A stretch of 24,969 bases of DNA, taken from NCBI GenBank assembly GCA_004173415.1, contig SEHC01000002.1:1-24969 (forward strand), in the 5' to 3' direction. The notes under the pieces were generated by a model. The model saw only the letters and a list, made by a program, of their open reading frames with translations. It was not told the DNA's origin and did not search any database. The position numbers and the translations under genes are program-made. Numbering within the stretch: the first letter of the stretch is position 1; each line of letters begins with the position of its first letter. Shown piece by piece: positions 1 to 6,164 of the stretch. The DNA is from Lysobacteraceae bacterium. Lineage in GTDB: Bacteria; Pseudomonadota; Gammaproteobacteria; Xanthomonadales; Xanthomonadaceae.

Positions 1-969
1 GCACCCGCCACCGTGCGCCTGGAACGCCGCCTGCCCGGCCCCATCGAGCGGGTCTGGGCCTTCCTCACCGAAGCGGACAAGCGCGGCCAGTGGCTGGCCA
101 GCGGCGACATGGAACAACGGGTCGACGGCCGGGTCGATCTTTGTTTCGACAACTCCAAACTGACCGGCAACGACGAACCGCCCCCGCCGAAATACGCCCG
201 CCACGCGGGCGAGAGCCATCTGCAGGGCAGGATCACCGAGTGCGAGCCGCCCAACCTGCTCGCCTTCGACTGGGGCAGCGGCGAACACCCCTCGCACGTG
301 CGCTTCGAGCTGACCTCGCAGGGCGACGAAGTGCTGCTGCGCATCGTGCACAGCCGCCTGCCGGACCGCGAGCAGATGCTCAGCGTCGCGGGGGGCTGGC
401 ACACGCATGTCGGGATCCTCGATGCACGCCTGCGCGGCGTTGAACCGGAGGGTTTCTGGAAGACGCACACGCGGCTGGAAGCCGAATACGACAGGCGCCT
501 GCCAGCCTGGTGCCCGCGTCAGGCGTATCCCTGCGCAGGAGTTTTCGGCGCAGGAGTTTCAGTGGAGGAACAGGTAAGGCAACCCAAGGGTGAGGACGAT
601 GATGGCCACGATCGCCGCCAGCATGCCGACCACATACAGCGGCCGCTGCCGGAGCAGGCCGGAAAACGTCTCCTGCCTGCCCTCGGCGCGCGCTTCGGCC
701 TGTTCGGCCAGCGCGCGCTGCCGGCGCCCGGCCTGGTATTCGGCCATCATCGCCTTGCCGCGGACGATGTCGGCGTCTTCGCGCAGCCAGATCCCGCCCG
801 AGGAAATGCCCCAGGGACTGGCCTGGGTCTCATAGAAATCCATTCCGCTTTCGGCCAGCCAGGCGCGCACTTCATCGGCTTCGTCTTCGGGCACGTTGCG
901 CAGGTTGAGGAGCAGCTTGGCCATTGCGCCATGATAACGGCCACGCCGTGCGATGGCGGCATTTGTTAA
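1..969 (+). CDS. SRPBCC (Aha1-like) protein, 5' partial, over-long frame
   Basis: The frame is open from base 1, so the start lies left of the window. The translation has the look of the Aha1/START-like SRPBCC family: an early PGPIERVWAFLTEADKRGQWL stretch, a central GRITECEPPNLLAFDW strand and a C-terminal helix with GGWHTHVGILDARL. Family members usually finish just after the helix ending in LEAEYDRRLPAW, near base 510. Here no stop occurs until 967-969, and the extra 150 or so residues are the antisense of the convergent DUF6164 gene, rich in Pro, Gly and His. I infer that only about 1-515 is the original gene and that its stop codon was lost by mutation, frameshift or sequence error. Members bind small hydrophobic ligands or are of unknown role and often sit beside an ArsR-type regulator, which would be outside the window. 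Confidence 0.8.
   Translation, partial: APATVRLERRLPGPIERVWAFLTEADKRGQWLASGDMEQRVDGRVDLCFDNSKLTGNDEPPPPKYARHAGESHLQGRITECEPPNLLAFDWGSGEHPSHVRFELTSQGDEVLLRIVHSRLPDREQMLSVAGGWHTHVGILDARLRGVEPEGFWKTHTRLEAEYDRRLPAWCPRQAYPCAGVFGAGVSVEEQVRQPKGEDDDGHDRRQHADHIQRPLPEQAGKRLLPALGARFGLFGQRALPAPGLVFGHHRLAADDVGVFAQPDPARGNAPGTGLGLIEIHSAFGQPGAHFIGFVFGHVAQVEEQLGHCAMITATPCDGGIC
559..924 (-). CDS. DUF6164 family membrane protein
   Basis: This 121-residue protein opens MAKLLLNLRNVPEDEADEVR, then has a FYETQASPWGISSGGIWLRED segment and a charged Arg/Ala/Glu helix (about residues 65-90). It ends in one hydrophobic transmembrane segment (about 97-118). This matches the DUF6164 family that I know from Xanthomonadaceae; the function is unknown. 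The N-terminal half looks like a small alpha/beta domain facing the cytoplasm, with a C-terminal membrane tail. The ATG at 924 is chosen because the family begins at this sequence, although the Shine-Dalgarno is weak. It is divergent from the FKBP gene, with 75 bases between, and converges on the SRPBCC gene whose frame runs through it. Confidence 0.85.
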   Translation of the reverse strand: MAKLLLNLRNVPEDEADEVRAWLAESGMDFYETQASPWGISSGGIWLREDADIVRGKAMMAEYQAGRRQRALAEQAEARAEGRQETFSGLLRQRPLYVVGMLAAIVAIIVLTLGLPYLFLH

Positions 970-999
970 CCTGCGCGACCCGTTTGCACTGGAAAACCC

Positions 1000-1434
1000 A
1001 TGCGCTTCGCCTGCCTGCTGGCCGCCCTGCTCGTCCTGGGCGGATGCGCCGATCCCGGCCCGCCGCCCGGTGGCAGCGTCGCTGAACTACAGCGCGTGGA
1101 CGAGAAAACCGGCACCCGTGCGCTCGCCACGCCGGGTTCGGAGGTGACCGTGCATTACACCGGCTGGCTCTACGACAAGCGCGTGGCCAACCTGCAGGGC
1201 GCGAAGTTCGACAGTTCGGTCGATCGCAAGCAGCCTTTCACCTTCCGGCTCGGCGCCGGCCAGGTGATCCGCGGCTGGGACGAGGGCGTGGCCGGCATGA
1301 AGGTCGGTGGCAGGCGCCGCCTGCTGATACCGGCCTGGCTGGGCTATGGACGCGACGGCGCAGGCAATGGCGAGATCCCGCCGAATTCGTCGCTGGTGTT
1401 CGAAGTCGAACTCCTCGACGTCAAGGCGCTTTGA
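1000..1434 (+). CDS. FKBP-type peptidyl-prolyl cis-trans isomerase, lipoprotein
   Basis: Peptidyl-prolyl isomerase that would speed proline cis-trans isomerisation of envelope proteins. The 144-residue product begins with a lipoprotein signal, MRFACLLAALLVLGGC, with the lipidated Cys at residue 16, so it should be anchored to a membrane facing the periplasm. One FKBP domain follows: VTVHYTGWLYDKR, FDSS, FTFRLGAGQVIRGWDEGVAGMKVGG, then the LGYG loop and IPPNSSLVFEVELLDV. The active-site aromatic and Asp positions of FKBP12-type proteins appear kept. A short insertion after DKR is common in the bacterial small FKBP class. The next gene starts 6 bases after the stop, suggesting co-transcription. 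The family call is secure; the client protein is unknown. Confidence 0.93.
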   Translation: MRFACLLAALLVLGGCADPGPPPGGSVAELQRVDEKTGTRALATPGSEVTVHYTGWLYDKRVANLQGAKFDSSVDRKQPFTFRLGAGQVIRGWDEGVAGMKVGGRRRLLIPAWLGYGRDGAGNGEIPPNSSLVFEVELLDVKAL

Positions 1435-1440
1435 TCCGGC

Positions 1441-2688
1441 ATGTCGACGACAGGCAGGACACCGCGCCTGGCGGTGGTCGGTGGCGGCCCCGCCGGACTG
1501 ATGGCCGCCGAGGTCGCACGCGGTGCAGGACTGGAAGTGGACCTGTATGAAGCCAAGGGTTCGGTGGGCCGCAAGTTCCTGATCGCCGGCAAGGGCGGCC
1601 TCAACCTCACCCATTCCGAAGCCGGCCCTTCCTTCGTCCAGCGTTATCGTGAGCGCGCACCCGAAATTGCGGACTGGCTGCGGGACTTCGACGCCGATGG
1701 CTTGCGCGCATGGGCGCGTGGACTCGGGGTCGAGACCTTCGTCGGCAGTTCCGGCCGGGTCTTTCCGGCCGATCTCAAGGCCGCCCCCCTGCTGCGCGGC
1801 TGGGTGCGCCGGCTGCGCGAGAGCGGCGTCCGCTTCCATGTCCAGCATCGCTGGCTGGGCTGGAGCGAAGCCGGCCTGCGCTTCGCCACGCCCGACGGGG
1901 AAATCGAAGCGCACGCCGATGCGGTGGTCCTGGCCCTGGGCGGCGGAAGCTGGCCGCAACTGGGTTCGGACGGGACCTGGCAACCGCTGCTCCGAGAACG
2001 TGGCGTCGACCTCGCGCCCCTGCAGCCGGCGAACTGCGGCTTCGACGTGGACTGGAGCCAGCACCTGGCCACGCGCCACGCCGGCGCGCCGCTGAAGCCC
2101 GTGGTGGCCCACTGGCGCGATGCCAGCGGCGGCGAGCACCAGTTGCAGGGCGAATGCGTGATCAGCGCCGATGGCATCGAAGGCAGCCTGGTCTACGCGC
2201 TGTCGGCGGAATTGCGCCAGTCCATCAAGCGTGCCGGCCATGCCATCCTGCAACTGGACCTGGCGCCCGGTCGCAGCCTGCAACGGTTGCAGCAGGACCT
2301 GTCCCGGCCACGCGGTCATCGCAGCACCAGCGAGCACCTGCGTCGCCAGGCGGGCATCAGCGGGGCGAAGGCGGCACTGCTCTACGAACTGCTGGACAAG
2401 ACGCAGCTGGACGATCCGGCCGTGCTGGCGGCCACGATCCACCGCCTGCCGCTCACCCTCAGGCGTCCGCGCCCGCTGGCCGAGGCAATCAGCAGCGCCG
2501 GCGGTGTGCGCCTGGAATCGATGGATGCGGCGTTGATGCTGGAGGCGATGCCCGGCACCTTCTGCGCCGGCGAAATGCTCGACTGGGAAGCACCCACCGG
2601 CGGCTACCTGCTGACCGCGTGCTTCGCCAGCGGCTACCGCGCCGGCAACGGCGCGGTAGCCTGGCTGAAAGCCGCGAAGACGGGCTGA
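1441..2688 (+). CDS. HI0933-like (TIGR03862-type) flavoprotein
   Basis: A 415-residue FAD/NAD(P)-binding oxidoreductase of the HI0933/YhiN group, closest by its features to the TIGR03862 subfamily. The N-terminus holds the dinucleotide fold RLAVVGGGPAGLMAAE, and then the family signature VGRKFLIAGKGGLNLTHSE. A second FAD contact, ADAVVLALGGGSWPQLGSDG, lies near residues 160-180. The C-terminal FCAGEMLDWEAPTGGYLL and the following small-residue stretch complete the FAD site. No substrate is established for this group, although a related enzyme, BaiN, reduces bile-acid derivatives. The gene begins 6 bases after the FKBP stop with a weak Shine-Dalgarno, consistent with translational linkage. Long open frames on the opposite strand here are codon-bias shadows. 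Confidence 0.92.
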   Translation: MSTTGRTPRLAVVGGGPAGLMAAEVARGAGLEVDLYEAKGSVGRKFLIAGKGGLNLTHSEAGPSFVQRYRERAPEIADWLRDFDADGLRAWARGLGVETFVGSSGRVFPADLKAAPLLRGWVRRLRESGVRFHVQHRWLGWSEAGLRFATPDGEIEAHADAVVLALGGGSWPQLGSDGTWQPLLRERGVDLAPLQPANCGFDVDWSQHLATRHAGAPLKPVVAHWRDASGGEHQLQGECVISADGIEGSLVYALSAELRQSIKRAGHAILQLDLAPGRSLQRLQQDLSRPRGHRSTSEHLRRQAGISGAKAALLYELLDKTQLDDPAVLAATIHRLPLTLRRPRPLAEAISSAGGVRLESMDAALMLEAMPGTFCAGEMLDWEAPTGGYLLTACFASGYRAGNGAVAWLKAAKTG

Positions 2689-2706
2689 TGCAGGGGTTTG
2701 TCTGGT

Positions 2707-2760
2707 CGTCCGCCATGGCCCGGCAAGGATCTGCATCCTTGCCCGCGACGATCGCGGACG
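2707..2760. repeat. Nested palindromic element (possible REP-like or terminator structure)
   Basis: An outer stem CGTCCGC (2707-2713) pairs with GCGGACG (2754-2760). Inside it, GGCAAGGAT (2722-2730) pairs perfectly with ATCCTTGCC (2735-2743) around the loop CTGC. A third, alternative small hairpin, CCGCGA/TCGCGG (2743-2748 with 2752-2757), overlaps the outer arm. The element lies 20 bases after the flavoprotein stop. There is no T-tract, so a classic intrinsic terminator is unlikely. A REP-like extragenic palindrome or an mRNA-end stabiliser is possible. Confidence 0.55.
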
Positions 2761-2836
2761 TGGCAATAGGATAGCGATGCGCGTGTTGAGGAATGGTTAG
2801 CGTTGCGCGTCACGCATATGACAAACGCTCATTCGT

Positions 2837-2989
2837 TCAGAACGGGAACGGCAATCCAAGGTAAGGCGCAAGCAGCCAGTAGGCGCCCGCGATCACCACC
2901 AACCACAGCACCAGCTTCAAGGCGAAGCCGGCGACCTTGATCGCCAGGTAGATGCCTACCACGACCATGACCAGGCCCAGCCAGCTCAC
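2837..2989 (-). CDS. Small hydrophobic membrane protein
   Basis: A 50-residue product beginning (M)SWLGLVMVVVGIYLAIKVAGF, followed by a second hydrophobic stretch, LVLWLVVIAGAYWLL, and ending GLPFPF. It is essentially two transmembrane helices with one Lys between and at the turn. I chose the GTG at 2989 because a G-rich Shine-Dalgarno-like run lies directly upstream and the hydrophobic part begins there. The frame remains open to a TTG at 3022, which would give 61 residues. Proteins of this look are common in Xanthomonadaceae, but I know no function. It follows the small charged protein ending at 3027, so the two are probably co-transcribed. Confidence 0.6.
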   Translation of the reverse strand: MSWLGLVMVVVGIYLAIKVAGFALKLVLWLVVIAGAYWLLAPYLGLPFPF

Positions 2990-3026
2990 GCCCGCCCCCG
3001 CAATCCCGTCGCTCGCAGCCAACGCA

Positions 3027-3221
3027 TCAGGTGGATTTGCCGTCGCGACGCTTGCGGGCCAGTGACGCCACGTACATGTTGTCCACCAGGTTCGGGTATT
3101 TACGACCGGCTGCTTCGGCGCGTTGCCGCGCCTGCTCGATCTGCTCGGGGGTCAGCTTGACGTGACCGCCGGGGCCGGCCGGATTGCTTCGATCCCAGGG
3201 CTTGGGCGCGCGACTGGTCAT
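3027..3221 (-). CDS. Small conserved hypothetical protein
   Basis: A 64-residue charged protein starting MTSRAPKPWDRSNPAGPGGH, with a helix KLTPEQIEQARQRAEAAGRKY, then PNLVDNMYVASLARKR and a basic tail. The ATG at 3221 has a GGAG Shine-Dalgarno 7 bases upstream and is preferred to a longer start at 3299, which would overlap the DUF1993 gene. The LTPEQIEQAR...AGRxYPNLVDN pattern looks like a conserved small protein in Xanthomonadaceae, but I know no role. It lies 34 bases downstream of the DUF1993 gene on the same strand and is probably in one transcript with it. Confidence 0.72.
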   Translation of the reverse strand: MTSRAPKPWDRSNPAGPGGHVKLTPEQIEQARQRAEAAGRKYPNLVDNMYVASLARKRRDGKST

Positions 3222-3255
3222 GCAACTGCTCCATCGAGGATGTTGGAAACGTGCA

Positions 3256-3765
3256 TCAGTAAGCTCCCATGTAGTCGCGTTTGCCGACCTCCACGCCATT
3301 GTGGCGCAGCAGGTCGTAGGCGGTGGTGACGTGGAAGAAGAATTGTGGCAGCCCGTAGTGCAGCAGGTAGTGCTGGCCCGCCATCTTCCGTTCCTTCGGG
3401 GTGCCCGGCCGCAGCACGATCTCGCGAGTCCCGGCGCCCTCGAAGGAGGCCGGATCCAGCCCGCCGATGAAACCCAGCGCGCGCGCGACCAGCGCGCGCA
3501 GATCGGCGAAACTCTTTTCCTGATCGTCGAACACCGTCAGCTCGGCGCCGGCAAGCCGGCCGCTCACGCCCTTGGCGAAATCGCAGGCGATCTGCACCTG
3601 CTTCAACAACGGGAACATGTCCGGGTACAGGCGCGCCTGCAGCAGGGCTTCCGGGTCGATCTTGCGCTCGGCGGCATGCGCTTCGGCCTTGGCCAGCAAC
3701 TGGTCCAGGCTGCCCAGCAACTGCTGGAACACGGGAACCGAAGCGGCGTGCAGGGAAATGGTCAT
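3256..3765 (-). CDS. DUF1993 family protein
   Basis: A 169-residue protein of the DUF1993 family. It begins MTISLHAASVPVFQQLLGSLD and has a mid-region KIDPEALLQARLYPDMFPL. The family-typical end is LHYGLPQFFFHVTTAYDLLRHNGVEVGKRDYMG, split here by two close hydrophobic helices. The fold is related to DinB-like four-helix bundles; a His in FHVTTAYDLLRHNG may be functionally placed, but no activity is established. The ATG at 3765 is chosen for its AGGA Shine-Dalgarno 7 bases upstream and for agreement with the family start; the frame is open to 3822. It is transcribed in the same direction as the RIO-like kinase, whose stop lies about 54 bases upstream. Confidence 0.9.
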   Translation of the reverse strand: MTISLHAASVPVFQQLLGSLDQLLAKAEAHAAERKIDPEALLQARLYPDMFPLLKQVQIACDFAKGVSGRLAGAELTVFDDQEKSFADLRALVARALGFIGGLDPASFEGAGTREIVLRPGTPKERKMAGQHYLLHYGLPQFFFHVTTAYDLLRHNGVEVGKRDYMGAY

Positions 3766-3818
3766 CTGATGGTCCTGTGAAGTGGGAATCTGGAATGGGA
3801 ATCGGAAAGAGCGGACGG

Positions 3819-4676
3819 TCAATCCTGCTCTGCGGCAGCCTCGCGGCCCTGCTGGCGTATCAATGCCTCCTCGCGCGCGTCGTTGATCGCGTCGCGGACG
3901 CCGTCCAGGTCGACGCTGCTCTCGTCGTGAACGAACTTGCCGGTCAGGGGCGTGTCAGCCTGCAGCTCGCCGGCCTCGAACAACGCCCACATCTCCTCGC
4001 CATACCAGGTGTCCAGCAACTCGGGGGCAAAGGCGCCGAGGGTGGCGGTCAGGTTGTTGACGTCGCGCAGCAGCATGGCCCGCGCCGCATTGTTGCCGCC
4101 CGCGCTGACAACCTGGGGAAAATCGATCACCACCGGACCTTCCTCGCCGACCAGCACGTTGTAGGCCGACAGGTCTCCATGGATCAGGCCGATGCACAGC
4201 ATCAGCTGGACCTGGCGCACCAGGAAGGCGTGGTACTCGCGCGCCACGTCCGCCTCCAGTTCCAGTTCGCCCAGGCGCGGCGCCGAGAAGCCGGCGGCGT
4301 CGGTGACCAGGTCCATCACCAGCACCCCATGGAAATAGCCATGCGGGCGCGGCACCCGGACCCCGGCCTCCACCAGCTGGTACAGCGCGTCGACCTCGGT
4401 GTTCTTCCAGGCCACTTCCTGCTGCTTGCGCCCGTACTTGCTGGCCTTGCCGATGGCCCGGGCCTCGCGGCTGCCACGCACCTTGCGCCCTTCCTGGTAT
4501 TGCACACGCTGCTGGAAGCTGCGTTGGGCCATGTCCTTGTAAACCTTGGCGCAACGCACCTCCTCGCCGCTGCGGACCACGTACACCGCAGCTTCCTTGC
4601 CGCTCTTGAGCGGGCGCATCACTTCATCGATCACGCCGTCGTCGATCAGCGCTTGCAGGCCTTGCGGGGTCTTCAT
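3819..4676 (-). CDS. RIO1-like (PA4780 family) serine/threonine protein kinase
   Basis: A 285-residue atypical protein kinase. The nucleotide-binding start is RPLKSGKEAAVYVVRSGEE, with the likely phosphate-binding Lys 44 in RCAKVYKD. The catalytic loop LIHGDLSAYNVLV carries Asp 168 and Asn 173, and the metal-binding Asp 185 lies in VVIDFPQVV. These are the three hallmark elements of RIO kinases, so the enzyme should be active. In eukaryotes and archaea RIO1 acts in small-subunit ribosome maturation; bacterial targets are not established. The ATG at 4676 (MKTPQGLQALIDDGVIDEV) is taken because PA4780-type proteins begin there; the frame is open to 4760. The start faces the pseudouridine synthase start across 110 bases, so both promoters must lie there. 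Confidence 0.9.
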   Translation of the reverse strand: MKTPQGLQALIDDGVIDEVMRPLKSGKEAAVYVVRSGEEVRCAKVYKDMAQRSFQQRVQYQEGRKVRGSREARAIGKASKYGRKQQEVAWKNTEVDALYQLVEAGVRVPRPHGYFHGVLVMDLVTDAAGFSAPRLGELELEADVAREYHAFLVRQVQLMLCIGLIHGDLSAYNVLVGEEGPVVIDFPQVVSAGGNNAARAMLLRDVNNLTATLGAFAPELLDTWYGEEMWALFEAGELQADTPLTGKFVHDESSVDLDGVRDAINDAREEALIRQQGREAAAEQD

Positions 4677-4786
4677 CCAGTCGGGGGTTCTGCTTGGAAG
4701 GCGCCCATTGTGCCTGCGTGGCGACCGGAACCGGGAAAAAGCGCGCCGATACCGGGCCAACGCTTACACTGCCCGCCCGCAAACCC

Positions 4787-5509
4787 ATGAATCACGACAT
4801 GCCTGAACCGATCCGCCTGGCCAAACGCGTGGCCGAGATCGCCGGCTGCTCCCGCCGCGAAGCCGACCAATACATCCAGGGCGGCTGGGTCACCGTGGAC
4901 GGCGAAGTGATCGACGCGCCCCAGCACCCGATCACCACCCAGGTCGTGCTGATCGACCCGGACGCGGACCTGGAAGCGGCCGAGCCGGCGACCCTGCTGC
5001 TGCACAAGCCGGCCGGCATCGCCTTCGAGGCCAGTCCACGTCTGGCCACGCCGGCCAGCCACACCGAGGGCGACGATCCCGCGATCCGCGTGCTCAAGCG
5101 CCATTTCCTGCGCCTGACCCCGCTGATGCCGCTGGACGAGGAAGCCAGCGGGCTGGTGGTGCTGAGCCAGGACGGCCGGGTCTGGCGCCGGCTGAGCGAG
5201 GACGCGGACCTGATCGAACAGGAATTCGTGGTCGAGGTCGACGGTGAGCTGGCTCCCTACGGCCTGCCCCGCCTGTGCGACGGCATGCTCTACCAGGGGC
5301 GCGCCCTGCCCCGGGCCAAGGTCAGCTGGCAGAGCGAGAACCGCCTGCGCTTCGCGATCAAGGCGGTGCGGCCGGGACAGTTGCGGCATATGTGCGGCCA
5401 GGTGGGACTGGACGTGCTGTCGATCCGGCGCCTGCGCATAGGCCGCGTCCCGCTGAGCCGCATGCCGGTGGGCGAATGGCGCTACCTGCCGGTTGGCGAA
5501 CGCTTCTGA
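4787..5509 (+). CDS. S4-domain rRNA pseudouridine synthase, RluF/RsuA type
   Basis: A 240-residue enzyme with an N-terminal S4 RNA-binding domain (IRLAKRVAEIAGCSRREADQ, then WVTVDGEVID, residues 9-43). A pseudouridine synthase domain of the RsuA/RluB/E/F group follows. HKPAGIAFEASPRLA and PLMPLDEEASGLVVLSQDG contain the presumed catalytic Asp 117. The usual GRLD motif reads MPLD here, so the Arg is replaced by Pro, an unusual change beside the nucleophile. The end, RRLRIGRVPLSRMPVGEWRYL, matches the closing segment of the family. By similarity it would isomerise one uridine in rRNA; I cannot tell the site, and RluF-like 23S modification is my best guess. The start could also be the ATG at 4799; neither has a clear Shine-Dalgarno. 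Confidence 0.85.
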   Translation: MNHDMPEPIRLAKRVAEIAGCSRREADQYIQGGWVTVDGEVIDAPQHPITTQVVLIDPDADLEAAEPATLLLHKPAGIAFEASPRLATPASHTEGDDPAIRVLKRHFLRLTPLMPLDEEASGLVVLSQDGRVWRRLSEDADLIEQEFVVEVDGELAPYGLPRLCDGMLYQGRALPRAKVSWQSENRLRFAIKAVRPGQLRHMCGQVGLDVLSIRRLRIGRVPLSRMPVGEWRYLPVGERF

Positions 5510-5630
5510 GCTGGCTGGTGCGGGGTCATTCCATCGGCGATGATTGACGCCGGCACGACCGGGTGCCGACACTAGCCAGACCACGGCGCGATTGCGCGCC
5601 CCCACCTTCACCCGACCACCAGAGGCATGT

Positions 5631-5732
5631 ATGAGCAAGGGAATGGACCAGAAGAAAAGCGAAAAGAAGGCGCCGACCAAGACCTTGAAGGAAAAGCGCG
5701 CCGAGAAGCAGGAAAAGAAGAAGAGCAAGTAA
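5631..5732 (+). CDS. Tiny Lys/Glu-rich protein (33 aa)
   Basis: A 33-residue protein starting MSKGMDQKKSEKKAPTKTLK and continuing as a nearly uninterrupted Lys/Glu helix to KKKSK. The ATG at 5631 has AGAGG 5 bases upstream, and a strong intrinsic terminator follows within 36 bases of the stop, so this is a self-contained gene although very short. A-rich codons make it stand out from its GC-rich surroundings. I recall similar very short lysine-rich proteins in Xanthomonadaceae, but no role is known. The strong positive charge suggests nucleic-acid or ribosome contact, which is inference only. Confidence 0.7.
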   Translation: MSKGMDQKKSEKKAPTKTLKEKRAEKQEKKKSK

Positions 5733-5767
5733 GCCGCCCAGGCGGCTGTTGCAACAAGGAATCTTGC

Positions 5768-5804
5768 AGGGCGGATTGCCGGAAGGCGGGCCGCCCTTTG
5801 TTTT
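5768..5804 (+). terminator. Intrinsic terminator after the Lys-rich small gene
   Basis: The stem AGGGCGG (5768-5774) pairs with CCGCCCT (5791-5797) and is followed by TTGTTTT. A smaller hairpin, GCCGCC/GGCGGC, lies just before it, right after the stop codon. The T-rich side follows only for rightward transcription, so it should end the transcript of the small gene before the convergent RidA gene. Confidence 0.75.
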
Positions 5805-5819
5805 GCCCGCGCTGGCCGC

Positions 5820-6164
5820 CTAGGCGGCCGCGACCACCACGATCTCCACCTTCCACTTCGGATCGGCCAACGCCGCCTGGACCGTGGCCCGCGTCGGCGC
5901 ATGGCCCTCGACCAGCCACTCCTCCCACACCTGGTTCATGGCGGCGAAGTCGCCGAGGTCGCGGAGGAATATCTGCGCATGCAGGATCCGGGTCTTGTCG
6001 CTGCCCGCCTGGGCCAGCAAGTCATCGATCGCAGCCAGCACCTGGCTGGTCTGGACCTGGATGCTGGCGCTGCTGTCCTCGGCAACCTGACCGGACAGAT
6101 ACACGGTCCGGTTGAATACGGCCATTTCCGAAAGGCGCTTGCCCACTTCAAACCGCTGGATCAT
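5820..6164 (-). CDS. RidA family (YjgF/YER057c) protein
   Basis: A 114-residue member of the Rid superfamily. It has the N-terminal strands FNRTVYLSGQVAED, the helix TSQVLAAIDDLLAQAGSDKTRILHAQIFLRDLGDF split over residues 39-73, and the closing HAPTRATVQAALADPKWKVEI. Arg 92 in PTRATV corresponds to the Arg that binds the carboxylate of enamine/imine substrates in active RidA proteins, so deaminase activity on reactive imines is plausible; the VEIVVVAAA end differs from the classical signature. The ATG at 6164 is fixed by GGGAGGA located 6 bases upstream. It probably sits in the cytoplasm as a trimer, as known for the family. The gene is divergent from the phospholipase-D-like gene, with very little space between them. 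Confidence 0.92.
   Translation of the reverse strand: MIQRFEVGKRLSEMAVFNRTVYLSGQVAEDSSASIQVQTSQVLAAIDDLLAQAGSDKTRILHAQIFLRDLGDFAAMNQVWEEWLVEGHAPTRATVQAALADPKWKVEIVVVAAA

Noticed and set aside
1087..2766. 559-codon open frame on the minus strand opposite the FKBP and flavoprotein genes
   Set aside because: It is the antisense of two clear genes, is rich in Ala/Arg/Gly/Gln without motifs, and results from high third-position GC.
1710..2774. 354-codon plus-strand frame within the flavoprotein gene
   Set aside because: It is an alternative frame of the flavoprotein gene with Arg/Pro/Ala-rich content and no recognisable domain.
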